Below, one piece after another: positions 26,867 to 34,102 of a stretch of DNA of 40,043 nt (positions within the stretch are counted from its first letter, which is position 1; every line of letters begins with the position of its first letter). Position numbers and translations under genes: made by a program. The notes beneath the pieces were generated by a model. The model did no database searches. It was not told the origin of the DNA and was given only the letters and a program-made list of their open reading frames with translations. Source of the DNA: Rhodospirillales bacterium (GTDB taxonomy: Bacteria > Pseudomonadota > Alphaproteobacteria > Acetobacterales > Acetobacteraceae); NCBI GenBank assembly GCA_947447625.1, contig CANFKS010000028.1, positions 1 through 40,043 of the forward strand. The letters are read 5' to 3'.

Positions 26867-26969
26867 TAGAGCCTGATGATTTTTGGTGGAATCACCAAAA
26901 ATCTGAATCAGGCGATCAAACAAAGAGTTAGAGCGGGATGCCTTCGCAATCAGAAGGCATCCCGCTCTA
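26867..26969 (+). repeat. Composite palindromic repeat, copy 4 (A + B hairpins, best preserved)
   Basis: The A unit at 26867-26914: GATTTTTGGTG and CACCAAAAATC form a perfect 11-bp stem with a GAAT loop, extended by CCTGAT/ATCAGG beyond a 3-base bulge. The linker at 26915-26928 is AT-rich. The B unit at 26929-26969 is a perfect 17-bp stem with loop GCAATCA. Same orientation and spacing as copy 3. Confidence 0.9.
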
Positions 26970-27058
26970 AAGCCCCCTCAACACCGACGAACCCTTACGC
27001 TCCACCGATGATGAGGGATGTGACCGGCCGCAGCGCTGCGATGCACTCAGCAGCAGAA

Positions 27059-27081
27059 ACGAGCCGCACACGCTGGCTCGT
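27059..27081 (-). terminator. Stem-loop downstream of the CHAP-domain gene
   Basis: ACGAGCC and GGCTCGT form a 7-bp stem with a 9-base loop, about 24 bases beyond the stop of the minus-strand CHAP gene. Only a short TTTCT follows in that direction. Confidence 0.4.
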
Positions 27082-27104
27082 CAATCACCCTCCAAGCCGC
27101 AGCG

Positions 27105-27818
27105 TCAGCGAATTTCGCGATGGATCAGTTCGGCGTCGCGCCATGGGCTCGGCGTCAACGATGCTTCCGCGACCATGCGGCCATTATCGGGGCGATCGTA
27201 GATGAAGCCGTTCGTCGGATAGACGGTGCCGCCGTAGTCGCCGGTATGGCCAACGCCCACACGGACACGGCTCCAGTCATTGTTGTCGGAAACGTCGATG
27301 ACCGGGATGCTTTTGAACACATTGCCCTTCGTCGCACCCGGGCCCCGCCAGTTCGCATGGTCGATTTCGACCATTCGGCTGTCGACCACGCGGGTGACAA
27401 CCGCAACATGGCCGAGGCGCATGCCGCCGGTATTGCGGAAACTCATCACCGATCCGGCTTCCGGCAAATTGCCGCGGGCAAACTGGCCGGCCGCATTGTC
27501 CCACCAATCCTTGGCGTTGCCCTTGATATCAATCCCGGTCAACGCGCGGGCGTAGGGGACGCAACTGATCCCGGCAGCGCGGGCTGCATAAACCACCTTG
27601 CTGCTTTTGAGCGGCGAGGATTTGCTGGACTGTAAGGCGGGGCTCTTCTTGATCGGTGTTGATACCGTCGCGGCGTGGGCAGGCACGATCTTGGCGACGG
27701 GCTTCTTTTGGGCGGTCGTCGCCGCACCAGCCGGCAGGGACATGCAAAGAGCAAGCACCATGGTGATACCGAAGGCTGCGCGCATCGCACCCGAACCTCC
27801 CATCGCCCACTTCGTCAT
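27105..27818 (-). CDS. Exported CHAP-domain amidase/endopeptidase
   Basis: The 237-residue protein has a basic start, a hydrophobic signal segment (about 13-32, ending AGA) and a lysine/serine/proline-rich linker to about 75. The CHAP domain follows: the nucleophile C86 in SCVPYARALTG, the partner histidine near 137 in RLGHVAVV, and the DHANWRG segment. CHAP enzymes cut peptidoglycan stem peptides or amide bonds, so a cell-wall role is expected. ATG 27818 has GGAGAGGA about ten bases upstream; ATG 27785 is an alternative. The 312 bases before it (27819-28130) are unusually AT-rich and hold DnaA-box-like sites. Confidence 0.87.
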   Translation of the reverse strand: MTKWAMGGSGAMRAAFGITMVLALCMSLPAGAATTAQKKPVAKIVPAHAATVSTPIKKSPALQSSKSSPLKSSKVVYAARAAGISCVPYARALTGIDIKGNAKDWWDNAAGQFARGNLPEAGSVMSFRNTGGMRLGHVAVVTRVVDSRMVEIDHANWRGPGATKGNVFKSIPVIDVSDNNDWSRVRVGVGHTGDYGGTVYPTNGFIYDRPDNGRMVAEASLTPSPWRDAELIHREIR

Positions 27819-27932
27819 ACCTATGTCCTCTCCAACGTCTCCGTCTTGTTTCCGATTGCTACGCACGCGTGAGCATGGCAAGCGGTCACGGCGAAATCAG
27901 CACCGCAGTTATGCGAATTCGTAATTTCTGGC

Positions 27933-28026
27933 TGTGGATAACGCGATTCGTCAGGAAATTTTGCCTGTTTTCCACATCGAAAGATCCGATCGTGGCAAAT
28001 TTGCTGCGTGTGGCGAATCAGCCACA
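27933..28026. promoter_or_regulatory. AT-rich region with DnaA-box-like and GANTC sites
   Basis: TGTGGATAA at 27933-27941 is a perfect DnaA box (TTATCCACA on the minus strand). TTTTCCACA at 27968-27976 is a one-mismatch box in opposite orientation. TGTGGC-N6-GCCACA at 28009-28026 is an inverted repeat enclosing GAATC, and GATTC occurs near 27945. The region is AT-rich against its GC-rich neighbours and lies upstream of the CHAP gene. Either a cell-cycle-type promoter or chance. Confidence 0.4.
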
Positions 28027-28082
28027 ACTTGCGATCATACCGATCGCCAATCCTGTCGTTGGTATTGCGCACTATAAATACA

Positions 28083-28110
28083 AACGGCGGCGAAGGGCTC
28101 CGCCGCCGTT
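28083..28110 (-). terminator. Rho-independent terminator of the RidA gene
   Basis: On the minus strand AACGGCGGCG pairs with CGCCGCCGTT (10 bp) and is followed by TGTATTTATA, 20 bases after the ridA-family stop. Confidence 0.8.
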
Positions 28111-28130
28111 CATAACGTCTTGCGTCGAGA

Positions 28131-28481
28131 CTACTTGCAGGCGGTGACCATGATTTCAACGAGCAGACGCGGATCGGCCATGTTGGCCTCCACACAGGCC
28201 CGCGCCGGGGCGCCGTCCTTGGGCAGCCAGGCCGACCACAGCTTGTTCATGGCGTCACGATCGCGAATGTCCTTGAGCCAGATCTGCGCCTGCAGCACGC
28301 GGGTCTTGTCGGTGCCATGCGTTTCCAGCAATTCGTCGATCAGTGCCAGCACCTGCGCAGTCTGGCTTTCGATGCCTTGCGAAGGGTCCTTCGCCGTGCA
28401 GCCCTGCAGAAATACGAAGCCATGGTATTCAACGGCCTTGGCGAGGATCGCGTTCGGCTCGGTGCGGATGATTTTGCTCAT
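28131..28481 (-). CDS. RidA/YjgF family protein
   Basis: The 116-residue protein of the RidA (YjgF/YER057c/UK114) family shows GFVFLQGCTAKDPSQGIESQTAQVLALIDELLETHGTDKTRV and a C-terminal PARACVEANMADPRLLVEIMVTA, where the arginine in PAR.CVE is the substrate-binding residue in active imine/enamine deaminases. It may hydrolyse reactive enamines made by PLP enzymes. ATG 28481 has GGGGGAG upstream. The frame continues open further 5' without similarity. It ends at a strong terminator and is divergent from the hydrolase gene. Confidence 0.92.
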   Translation of the reverse strand: MSKIIRTEPNAILAKAVEYHGFVFLQGCTAKDPSQGIESQTAQVLALIDELLETHGTDKTRVLQAQIWLKDIRDRDAMNKLWSAWLPKDGAPARACVEANMADPRLLVEIMVTACK

Positions 28482-28674
28482 ATCCCAGGTCTCCCCCGAT
28501 TGGTTGATAGGGGGCGGTTGTAAGGCGGCCACGATGCCGCGGCAAGCCTGCCCGCTGCTGCGCCTTGGCCTGTCGCACAATCCATGCCGCCACTGGTTCC
28601 ACTTCCGTCGATCGCGCTCTATCGGCGCGCGGATGTCCCGTGCCATCCTTGGTCGTGCTGAAATAGGGGATATC

Positions 28675-29628
28675 ATGTTTCTCAACGAATTCGCCGCGGG
28701 CCACGCGCCGCATGACATGACCGGCAGCCCCGAATTCGCCAGCCTGCAATCGAGCGCGACCGATTTGGGCATCCCCTTCGCCGAGGGCACGCGCTACCGC
28801 TCCCACAACATCGTCCTGCGCCATCACCGCTTCCATTTCCTGGAATGGGGCGCCATCGACGCCCCGCCCGTCGTGCTGCTGCATGGCGGCCACCAATCCG
28901 CCCATGCCTGGGACCTGGTGAGTCTCAGCCTCGCGCGGCACTTTCGGGTTCTGGCGCTCGACCAGCGCGGCCATGGCGACAGCGAATGGGCCCGCGATGT
29001 CGACTACTCCAATCACACGATGTCGCTGGACGCCGAGGCCTTCATCGCAGCGCTCGGGCTCGAACGGCCCGTGCTGGTCGGTCACTCCATGGGGGGGCGC
29101 AATGCGATGCTGCTGGCCCATCGCGCTTCGGTCGCTCTGCGCGGCTTGGTCGTGGTCGATATCGGCCCCGAGATTTCCGAGAAGGGCCGCCACTCCATCG
29201 CCGGTTTCGTGCGCGCCAACGAGGAATTCGATGACCTTGAGGCCTTCATCGCAAACGTCCAGAAATACGATGCCTACCGCTCCCGCGCCCATATCGAACG
29301 GACCGTAAAATATAACATGCTGCAACGGCCCGACGGCAAATACATCAGCAAGTGCGACCCCGCCCCACGCCGCCTCGGCCTGCTCGCCGGGAGCCGCCTG
29401 CAGGATAATCTGACGCTTGCGGCCGTCCCCGGCCTATCGCTGCCCACCTTGGTGGTGCGCGGCGCGAACTCCAACATCCTGGAGCCTGATGCGGCCGAAC
29501 GGTTTCGCGATGCGCTGCCGCACGGCGAACTCGCGACCATCGCGGATTGCGGCCACAACGTCGCATCACAGAACACGAAGGGCTTCCTGGCGGCACTGGC
29601 GCCATTCCTCGCGGCGCAACTGGGCTAA
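28675..29628 (+). CDS. Alpha/beta-hydrolase fold protein
   Basis: The 317-residue hydrolase has the oxyanion segment LLHGGHQSAHAW near 68-79, DQRGHGDSEWA near 96-106, the nucleophile elbow GHSMGG with S138, and the terminal histidine in DCGHNVASQ. The strand that normally supplies the acid reads VVRGANSNIL, with Asn267 where most relatives have Asp (SDIL), so the acid may come from elsewhere or activity may be altered. Substrate unknown. ATG 28675 with AGGGGA upstream is preferred over distant in-frame starts. Convergent with the binding-protein gene. Confidence 0.87.
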   Translation: MFLNEFAAGHAPHDMTGSPEFASLQSSATDLGIPFAEGTRYRSHNIVLRHHRFHFLEWGAIDAPPVVLLHGGHQSAHAWDLVSLSLARHFRVLALDQRGHGDSEWARDVDYSNHTMSLDAEAFIAALGLERPVLVGHSMGGRNAMLLAHRASVALRGLVVVDIGPEISEKGRHSIAGFVRANEEFDDLEAFIANVQKYDAYRSRAHIERTVKYNMLQRPDGKYISKCDPAPRRLGLLAGSRLQDNLTLAAVPGLSLPTLVVRGANSNILEPDAAERFRDALPHGELATIADCGHNVASQNTKGFLAALAPFLAAQLG

Positions 29629-29653
29629 CCCAGCGACAACCGCGGAAAACGAA

Positions 29654-29673
29654 GCGGGGGCCGAAGCCCCCGC
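29654..29673 (-). terminator. Stem-loop between convergent hydrolase and binding-protein genes
   Basis: GCGGGGGC and GCCCCCGC form a perfect 8-bp stem with a 4-base loop. On the minus strand it is followed by TTCGTTTT, so it more likely terminates the binding-protein gene, which ends 10 bases before it. Confidence 0.65.
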
Positions 29674-29682
29674 CCCTCAATC

Positions 29683-31008
29683 TCAGCCGGCGTTCGCCTT
29701 GTCCAGGATAGGCTGGAACGTCTCGGTTGCCTTGGTCAACTCAGCCGCGGCATCCGCGCCGCCGAGGATGTTGGTCAGACCAACGCCGATCGTGTCGCGG
29801 AATTCCGTCACCGGCACGATCACCGGCAGACCGGCGCGCGCGATGCTCAGGCTGGTCAGCGTCGCCTCGAACCAGTCCTTGGGGAACTTGCCGTTCTTGA
29901 TCACGTCCGGATCGGCATAGGCGCTCGCCCGCGGCGGTGTGCCGGCGCCTGAACGCAGGATTTCCTTGTGCGACTCCTTGCCGGCGGCAAACTGGCAGAA
30001 ATACCACGCAGCCTTCTTGTTTTTGGCGCCTGCCGGCACGCCGATGCCGTCAATGAACGTCGCCGTGTTGTGCGCCTTGGGGCCCCTTGGCACGGCGGCG
30101 AAGCCGACCTTGTCCGTGATGCGGGATTTCGCAGGATCCAGCAGCGGGGCCGAGAAGCCGATACCGTCGAGCCACATCGCGGCACGACCCTGCATGAAGC
30201 TGGTTTGTGCTTCGTTCCAGTTGAAGCCGACGTTGCCCGGCGGGGCGCAATCGCGCATCAGCTTCTGGTAGAACTTCGCCGCCTCGATCGCTGTCGGTGT
30301 CGAGGTGAGCAGCTTCTTGCCGTCCGGCGTCACCGTCTCCTGGTCGAAGCCGAGCAGGAACGTGTCATAAAGCACGACGTTGGCGTTCTTGAGCCCGCGG
30401 CCGACGAAGCCATACTGGCCCTTGGCGGGATCGGTCATCTTCTTGGCCATGGCGTAGAGTTCGTCGAACGTCTTGGGCGGGCCGCTGAAGCCAGCTTCGG
30501 CCAGCATGGCCTTGTTGTAGAACAGGATGAACAGATCCTGATTGTAGGGCACCGCGGTGATTTTGCCATTTGCCGCGGTCGCCACTGCCATGGAGGGCTT
30601 GGAGAAATCGGCCAGATCGAAATCCGGATTCGTCAGCGTCGGGTTCCTGATGTAGGGGCCAAGGTCTTCCATCCAGTTCGCTGCCTCGACCTGACGCTTC
30701 TGCACATGCATCGCGATCTGGAGCACATCGAAGCTGGGATGGCCCGAGGCCAATTCGAGGGCCGCTTTCGGCCGTTGCTGCTGCTCGGGGATCTGCTCGA
30801 AGCCGACGCGAATGCCGGTCTTTTCCTCGAACGCCTTGAGGCTCGCCTTGGCGATATCGGCACGCGGCGAAAGCTGGTAGTTGACCTCGATCTTCTGGCC
30901 CTTGAATTGCTTCCAATCGAAAGCCTCGGCAGCGCCGACTTTTTCGACGATGGCTGGCGCGGCAAGCACGCCGGCTGAAACTTGCAGGAGTTGGCGACGA
31001 CGCAGCAT
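29683..31008 (-). CDS. ABC transporter substrate-binding protein, family 1 (sugar/glycerol-phosphate type)
   Basis: The 441-residue periplasmic protein starts MLRRRQLLQVSAGVLAAPAIVEKVGA, a signal with paired arginines that may be Tat. Family-1 features include EEKTGIRVGFEQIPEQQQRPK, VPYNQDLFILFYNKAMLAEAGFSGPPKTFDELYAMAKKMTD, the FMQGRAAMWLDG segment and VGFAAVPRGPKAH. Related proteins bind sugars, polyols or glycerol phosphates; the ligand is unknown. GGAGG lies 10 bases before ATG 31008. No permease or ATPase gene is adjacent, so it is a second orphan binding protein in the window. Confidence 0.92.
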   Translation of the reverse strand: MLRRRQLLQVSAGVLAAPAIVEKVGAAEAFDWKQFKGQKIEVNYQLSPRADIAKASLKAFEEKTGIRVGFEQIPEQQQRPKAALELASGHPSFDVLQIAMHVQKRQVEAANWMEDLGPYIRNPTLTNPDFDLADFSKPSMAVATAANGKITAVPYNQDLFILFYNKAMLAEAGFSGPPKTFDELYAMAKKMTDPAKGQYGFVGRGLKNANVVLYDTFLLGFDQETVTPDGKKLLTSTPTAIEAAKFYQKLMRDCAPPGNVGFNWNEAQTSFMQGRAAMWLDGIGFSAPLLDPAKSRITDKVGFAAVPRGPKAHNTATFIDGIGVPAGAKNKKAAWYFCQFAAGKESHKEILRSGAGTPPRASAYADPDVIKNGKFPKDWFEATLTSLSIARAGLPVIVPVTEFRDTIGVGLTNILGGADAAAELTKATETFQPILDKANAG

Positions 31009-31029
31009 ATGCGAATCCTCCGGGTTGGC

Positions 31030-31046
31030 GGGCTTCTAAGAAGCCC
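31030..31046. promoter_or_regulatory. Perfect 17-base palindrome before the binding-protein gene
   Basis: GGGCTTCT, one central base, AGAAGCCC. It lies about 22 bases upstream of the binding-protein start and 74 bases beyond dksA. Could be an operator or a small terminator of dksA without a T-run. Confidence 0.4.
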
Positions 31047-31079
31047 TTACCGCTATCCTAGAACGCCGCGCGCGCCTGT

Positions 31080-31124
31080 GAAAGCCAGATCGCTAAAAGC
31101 CAGAACGGTGAAAGCCGGATCAAT
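31080..31124. repeat. Three 15-base tandem repeats at the end of dksA
   Basis: Units at 31080-31094, 31095-31109 and 31110-31124 share the core AAAGCCRGA with few differences. The last unit overlaps the dksA stop codon (31120-31122). Confidence 0.6.
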
Positions 31125-31536
31125 CGTCCCGGTGCACGCGTTCCATGCGTTCGTGGCGCTCCTGCGCCTCGATCGACATCGTGGCGATCGGCCGTGCTTC
31201 GAGGCGGCGAAGACCGATCGGCTCCCCGGTTTCCTCGCAGAACCCGTAGCTTCCGCCTTCAACACGCTGCAATGCCTGGTCTATTTTGGAGATCAGCTTG
31301 CGCGCCCTGTCACGGGTGCGCAGTTCAAGCGCCCGGTCGGTTTCAACGCTGGCACGATCGGCGATATCCGATTCATGGATGCCCCCTTCTGAGAGGCTTG
31401 CCAGCGTACCATCGGCATCGCGCAGGAGTTCGGCGCGCCATTTCAGCAATTTCTGCCGGAAGTACTCGGCCTGCAGCGGATTCATGAACGCCTCCTCATC
31501 GGAGGGCCGGTAGTCCGGGGGCAGTGTAACCATCAT
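31120..31536 (-). CDS. dksA: RNA polymerase-binding transcription factor DksA
   Basis: The 138-residue DksA/TraR protein has a coiled-coil region (about 20-90) with the tip acidic residues in the DADGTLASLSEGGIHESDIADRAS stretch and a C-terminal zinc-finger-like end SYGFCEETGEPIGLRRLEARP followed by SIEAQERHER. Only one of the four zinc cysteines of E. coli DksA remains, as is common in alphaproteobacterial DksA. It acts with ppGpp at the polymerase secondary channel in the stringent response. Two ATGs in a row (31536, 31533) follow AGGAACG; the first is used here. Confidence 0.94.
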   Translation of the reverse strand: MMVTLPPDYRPSDEEAFMNPLQAEYFRQKLLKWRAELLRDADGTLASLSEGGIHESDIADRASVETDRALELRTRDRARKLISKIDQALQRVEGGSYGFCEETGEPIGLRRLEARPIATMSIEAQERHERMERVHRDD

Positions 31537-31673
31537 CGGTGTGGCGTTCCTGCGTCGTTTCAACTCTGCTCCGCCACAGGGCGTAGGGGCGAGATTGCGG
31601 CGGCTTATACCGACGCCTGCGGGTGGCGCCAAGGGGTTGTGAACAAAATGTCAAACGATGTTGCGTGGTTTCA

Positions 31674-32075
31674 TCACGCCGTTCTGTATCGCGCCAATTC
31701 GACCATCGCTCGCAGCCTTATAGCGGCCACAGCATCAGCCAGGCCCGGATCCCGCGCCGGCCCCGGCGCGTTTGACGCGGCGGCAGACAGTGCCTCCAGC
31801 AGATCGGGCTGCCCGCCCTCACCCAGCAATGCCCGGTGCAAGGCATCGAGATGCTCGAGCAGAGCCCGCCCGTAGTGCCGCGCTTCCCGATCCTCAATCG
31901 GCTCCCCGCCGGATTGCAGGGCGATCAATGCAGCAAGGCTGCCAACACCGTCGGGCGCGGCGACCCGGGCCTCGGCAATTCCCTCCTCGCTGACCGCAAA
32001 GCCACCGGGGCGGCGCCTGGCCGGGGCGCGCTGGATCGTGCCGATAGCCGGGTTGGCAGAAATGATCAGCGACAT
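31674..32075 (-). CDS. fliX: Flagellar assembly regulator FliX
   Basis: The protein of about 133 residues matches FliX of alphaproteobacteria: a proline/arginine-rich N-terminal part, then VGSLAALIALQSGGEP, a helical segment with GRALLEHLDALHRALLGE, and the C-terminal DPGLADAVAAIRLRAMVELAR. FliX links flagellar basal-body assembly to activation of the sigma-54 regulator FlbD in Caulobacter. A GTG at 32084 with a better-placed GAGG is an alternative start. It is divergent from flgI, as in Caulobacter. Confidence 0.87.
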   Translation of the reverse strand: MSLIISANPAIGTIQRAPARRRPGGFAVSEEGIAEARVAAPDGVGSLAALIALQSGGEPIEDREARHYGRALLEHLDALHRALLGEGGQPDLLEALSAAASNAPGPARDPGLADAVAAIRLRAMVELARYRTA

Positions 32076-32167
32076 CTCAACCACACCCGCCTCGGCACGA
32101 GGCGCCGCGCGGCACTTTTTGCCGACCCAAAATGGATGTCGAATGGCGGAAATCAGCCAGGCTCAAG

Positions 32168-32182
32168 TGGCACATCGCTTGC
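32168..32182 (+). promoter_or_regulatory. Sigma-54 (RpoN) promoter for flgI
   Basis: TGGCACATCGCTTGC matches the -24/-12 consensus TGGCAC-N5-TTGC exactly. It points at flgI, and the expected start of transcription near 32194 leaves a short leader to the ATG at 32219. Confidence 0.8.
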
Positions 32183-32218
32183 GTCTTCCACATCGTGATG
32201 AAGCGAATGTGGCAGGCA

Positions 32219-33340
32219 ATGGTTTATACTTGGCTACGATGCGGCGGTTTTTTGGCCTTGACCGTGATTTTTCTGAACCTCCTCGGCGGGGCGGCGGCGG
32301 CCCAAGTGCGCATCAAGGATATCGCCGATGTCGAGGGTGTCCGCGACAATCAACTGGTTGGCTATGGGCTGGTCGTCGGCCTCAATGGCACTGGCGACAA
32401 GCTCGATTCGGCCGTTTTCACCCGCCAATCCCTGATCGGCATGCTGGAGCGTCTCGGCGTTAACACCCGGGACCAGGAAAGCAAGCTCCAGACCAAGAAC
32501 GTCGCCGCCGTGATGGTGACGGCCAATCTCCCCGCCTTCGTGCGCAGCGGCAGCCGGATCGATATCGCGGTCTCCGCCCTTGGTGACGCCAAGGACCTGA
32601 CCGGCGGCACTTTGCTCGTCACGCCCCTGCTGGCCGCCGATGGCGAGGTCTACGCAGTGGCACAAGGTGCGATCGCCACGGCCGCCATCGCAGTGCGCGG
32701 GGCCAATGCCTCCGTTACCCGTGGTGTGCCAACCGCCGGGCGCATCGCCAATGGCGCCACGGTCGAAAAGGAAGTCGGCTACCAGATCGCCACCAAAACT
32801 GCGCTGCGCCTGGGCCTGCGCAACCCCGACCTCACCACCGCAAGGCGTATCGCCGCTGCCATCAACACCGCCCTCGGGTCCAGCGCGGCCAAGGCGACCG
32901 ACCCACGCAGCGTGCTCATCGATCTTGCCGGGCGCGATGTGATCGAGGCTCTGGCGCGGATCAGCGAGTTGCGGGTGCAGCCCGACAGCGCCGCCATCGT
33001 CGTGATCGACGAAGCGAGCGGCACCATCGTGATGGGCAGCAACGTCCGTGTCAGCACCGTCGCCATCGCCCAAGGCAACCTGACCATCCGCATCACCGAA
33101 ACCCCCGAGGTCAGCCAGCCCGGTCCCTTTTCAAACGGCACGACCACGACAGTCGGGCGCACCAACGTCCAGATCGATGATTCGTCAGACAGGAAGCTCG
33201 GCATCCTCAACGCCAACGTCACATTGCGCGACCTCGTCGCCAGCCTGAATTCGCTCGGCGTCGGTCCGCGCGACATGATCACCATTCTCCAATCGATCAA
33301 GGCGGCAGGTGCCTTGCAGGCGGAATTGCAGGTCCGATGA
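32219..33340 (+). CDS. flgI: Flagellar P-ring protein FlgI
   Basis: The 373-residue FlgI has a signal peptide (MVYTWLRCGGFLALTVIFLNLLGGAAAA) and the family opening VRIKDIADVEGVRDNQLVGYGLVVGLNGTGDKLD. SKNVAAVMVTANLP-type sequence and the C-terminal LNSLGVGPRDMITILQSIKAAGALQAEL are also typical. It builds the periplasmic P-ring around the flagellar rod. ATGs at 32198 and 32207 are in frame, but the sigma-54 promoter puts transcription start near 32194, so 32219 is favoured. Overlaps flgJ by four bases (ATGA). Confidence 0.96.
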   Translation: MVYTWLRCGGFLALTVIFLNLLGGAAAAQVRIKDIADVEGVRDNQLVGYGLVVGLNGTGDKLDSAVFTRQSLIGMLERLGVNTRDQESKLQTKNVAAVMVTANLPAFVRSGSRIDIAVSALGDAKDLTGGTLLVTPLLAADGEVYAVAQGAIATAAIAVRGANASVTRGVPTAGRIANGATVEKEVGYQIATKTALRLGLRNPDLTTARRIAAAINTALGSSAAKATDPRSVLIDLAGRDVIEALARISELRVQPDSAAIVVIDEASGTIVMGSNVRVSTVAIAQGNLTIRITETPEVSQPGPFSNGTTTTVGRTNVQIDDSSDRKLGILNANVTLRDLVASLNSLGVGPRDMITILQSIKAAGALQAELQVR

Positions 33341-33660
33341 ACATCACCCCATCCTCCCCCCCCGACACACCGCAACGCGCCACAGCAGAGGGCCAGAAAG
33401 CCTGGAAAGCAGCACAGGAATTCGAGTCGATGGCGCTTGGCGCCCTGCTGCAGCCGATGTTCGAAACCGTCCAAACCAATGGCGGCAACAAGCCCGGCGG
33501 CGGCATGTTCGGCGGCGGTGCCGGCGAGGAGATGTGGCGGCCGATGTTTGTGCAGGCCATCGCCAAGCAGATGGCTGGCCATGGCGGGATCGGCCTGGCC
33601 GTTCCGGTCTTCAACCGCATGCTGCAAATGCAGGAAGCACAGCGAGGGACATCGACATGA
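33337..33660 (+). CDS. flgJ: Rod-binding protein FlgJ (N-terminal domain type)
   Basis: The 107-residue protein has only the rod-binding domain: AAQEFESMALGALLQPMFETV, a glycine-rich loop, EEMWRPMFVQAIAKQMAGHGGIGLA and VFNRML. The muramidase domain of gammaproteobacterial FlgJ is absent, as in other alphaproteobacteria (CheL-type). It probably scaffolds rod assembly in the periplasm. ATGA overlaps on both sides place it between flgI and the flgN-like gene in one transcript. Confidence 0.9.
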   Translation: MNITPSSPPDTPQRATAEGQKAWKAAQEFESMALGALLQPMFETVQTNGGNKPGGGMFGGGAGEEMWRPMFVQAIAKQMAGHGGIGLAVPVFNRMLQMQEAQRGTST

Positions 33661-34043
33661 CACCGGGCCTGATTGACGCAATCGAAACCGTGATACGGAT
33701 CATGGAGCATGAAAACACCGCCCTTCTGGCGATGGACCTGCGGGCAGCCGCCGCGCTGACGAACGAAAAACGCGAAGCGGTCGCCCGCCTTGCCGCCCTG
33801 CGACCCACTGCCTTGCGGGACCCTCGCCTGCGCCCGGCATTTGAACGGATGGAGCAGCTGTCGCGGATAAACCAATCCCTCCTCAGCCGCGGCCTCGCCG
33901 CCCAGGGCCGCGTGATCAACCTGCTCGCTGCCGCCGCCCAAACCGCCCGCGCCACCCGCCCCGGCCAGGCGGCCCGCTACACTGGACTTGGCCGCCACGC
34001 CCAGACTGCCGCGCCGGCGATCGCAATTTCGACCCGGGTTTGA
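33657..34043 (+). CDS. FlgN/FlbY-like flagellar protein
   Basis: This 128-residue mostly helical protein starts MTPGLIDAIETVIRIMEHENTALLAMDLRAAAALTNEK, the pattern of FlgN/FlbY-type small flagellar proteins, which in other bacteria chaperone hook-filament proteins. The C-terminal third is alanine-rich with little conservation. The ATG overlaps the flgJ stop by four bases. Position in the flgI-flgJ operon supports the call; sequence similarity alone is modest. Confidence 0.75.
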   Translation: MTPGLIDAIETVIRIMEHENTALLAMDLRAAAALTNEKREAVARLAALRPTALRDPRLRPAFERMEQLSRINQSLLSRGLAAQGRVINLLAAAAQTARATRPGQAARYTGLGRHAQTAAPAIAISTRV

Positions 34044-34102
34044 ACGGAAATCCGCCACCGTGCCCCTGGCCTTCCCGCTGCCGCAGTGCTACGGCCCCGG
34101 AC

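Noticed and set aside
26620-26931. 103-codon plus-strand frame through the repeat region
   Set aside because: Begins and ends inside repeat copies; translation follows repeat sequence, not a protein family.
26611-26969. CRISPR array
   Set aside because: Only two copies of a composite palindrome with one spacer of 153 bases; not short regularly spaced repeats and no cas genes.
27819-28130. Chromosomal replication origin
   Set aside because: Only one perfect and one near DnaA box, and none of the usual origin neighbours (dnaA, parAB, hemE, rpmH) in the window. Kept only as a regulatory-region finding.
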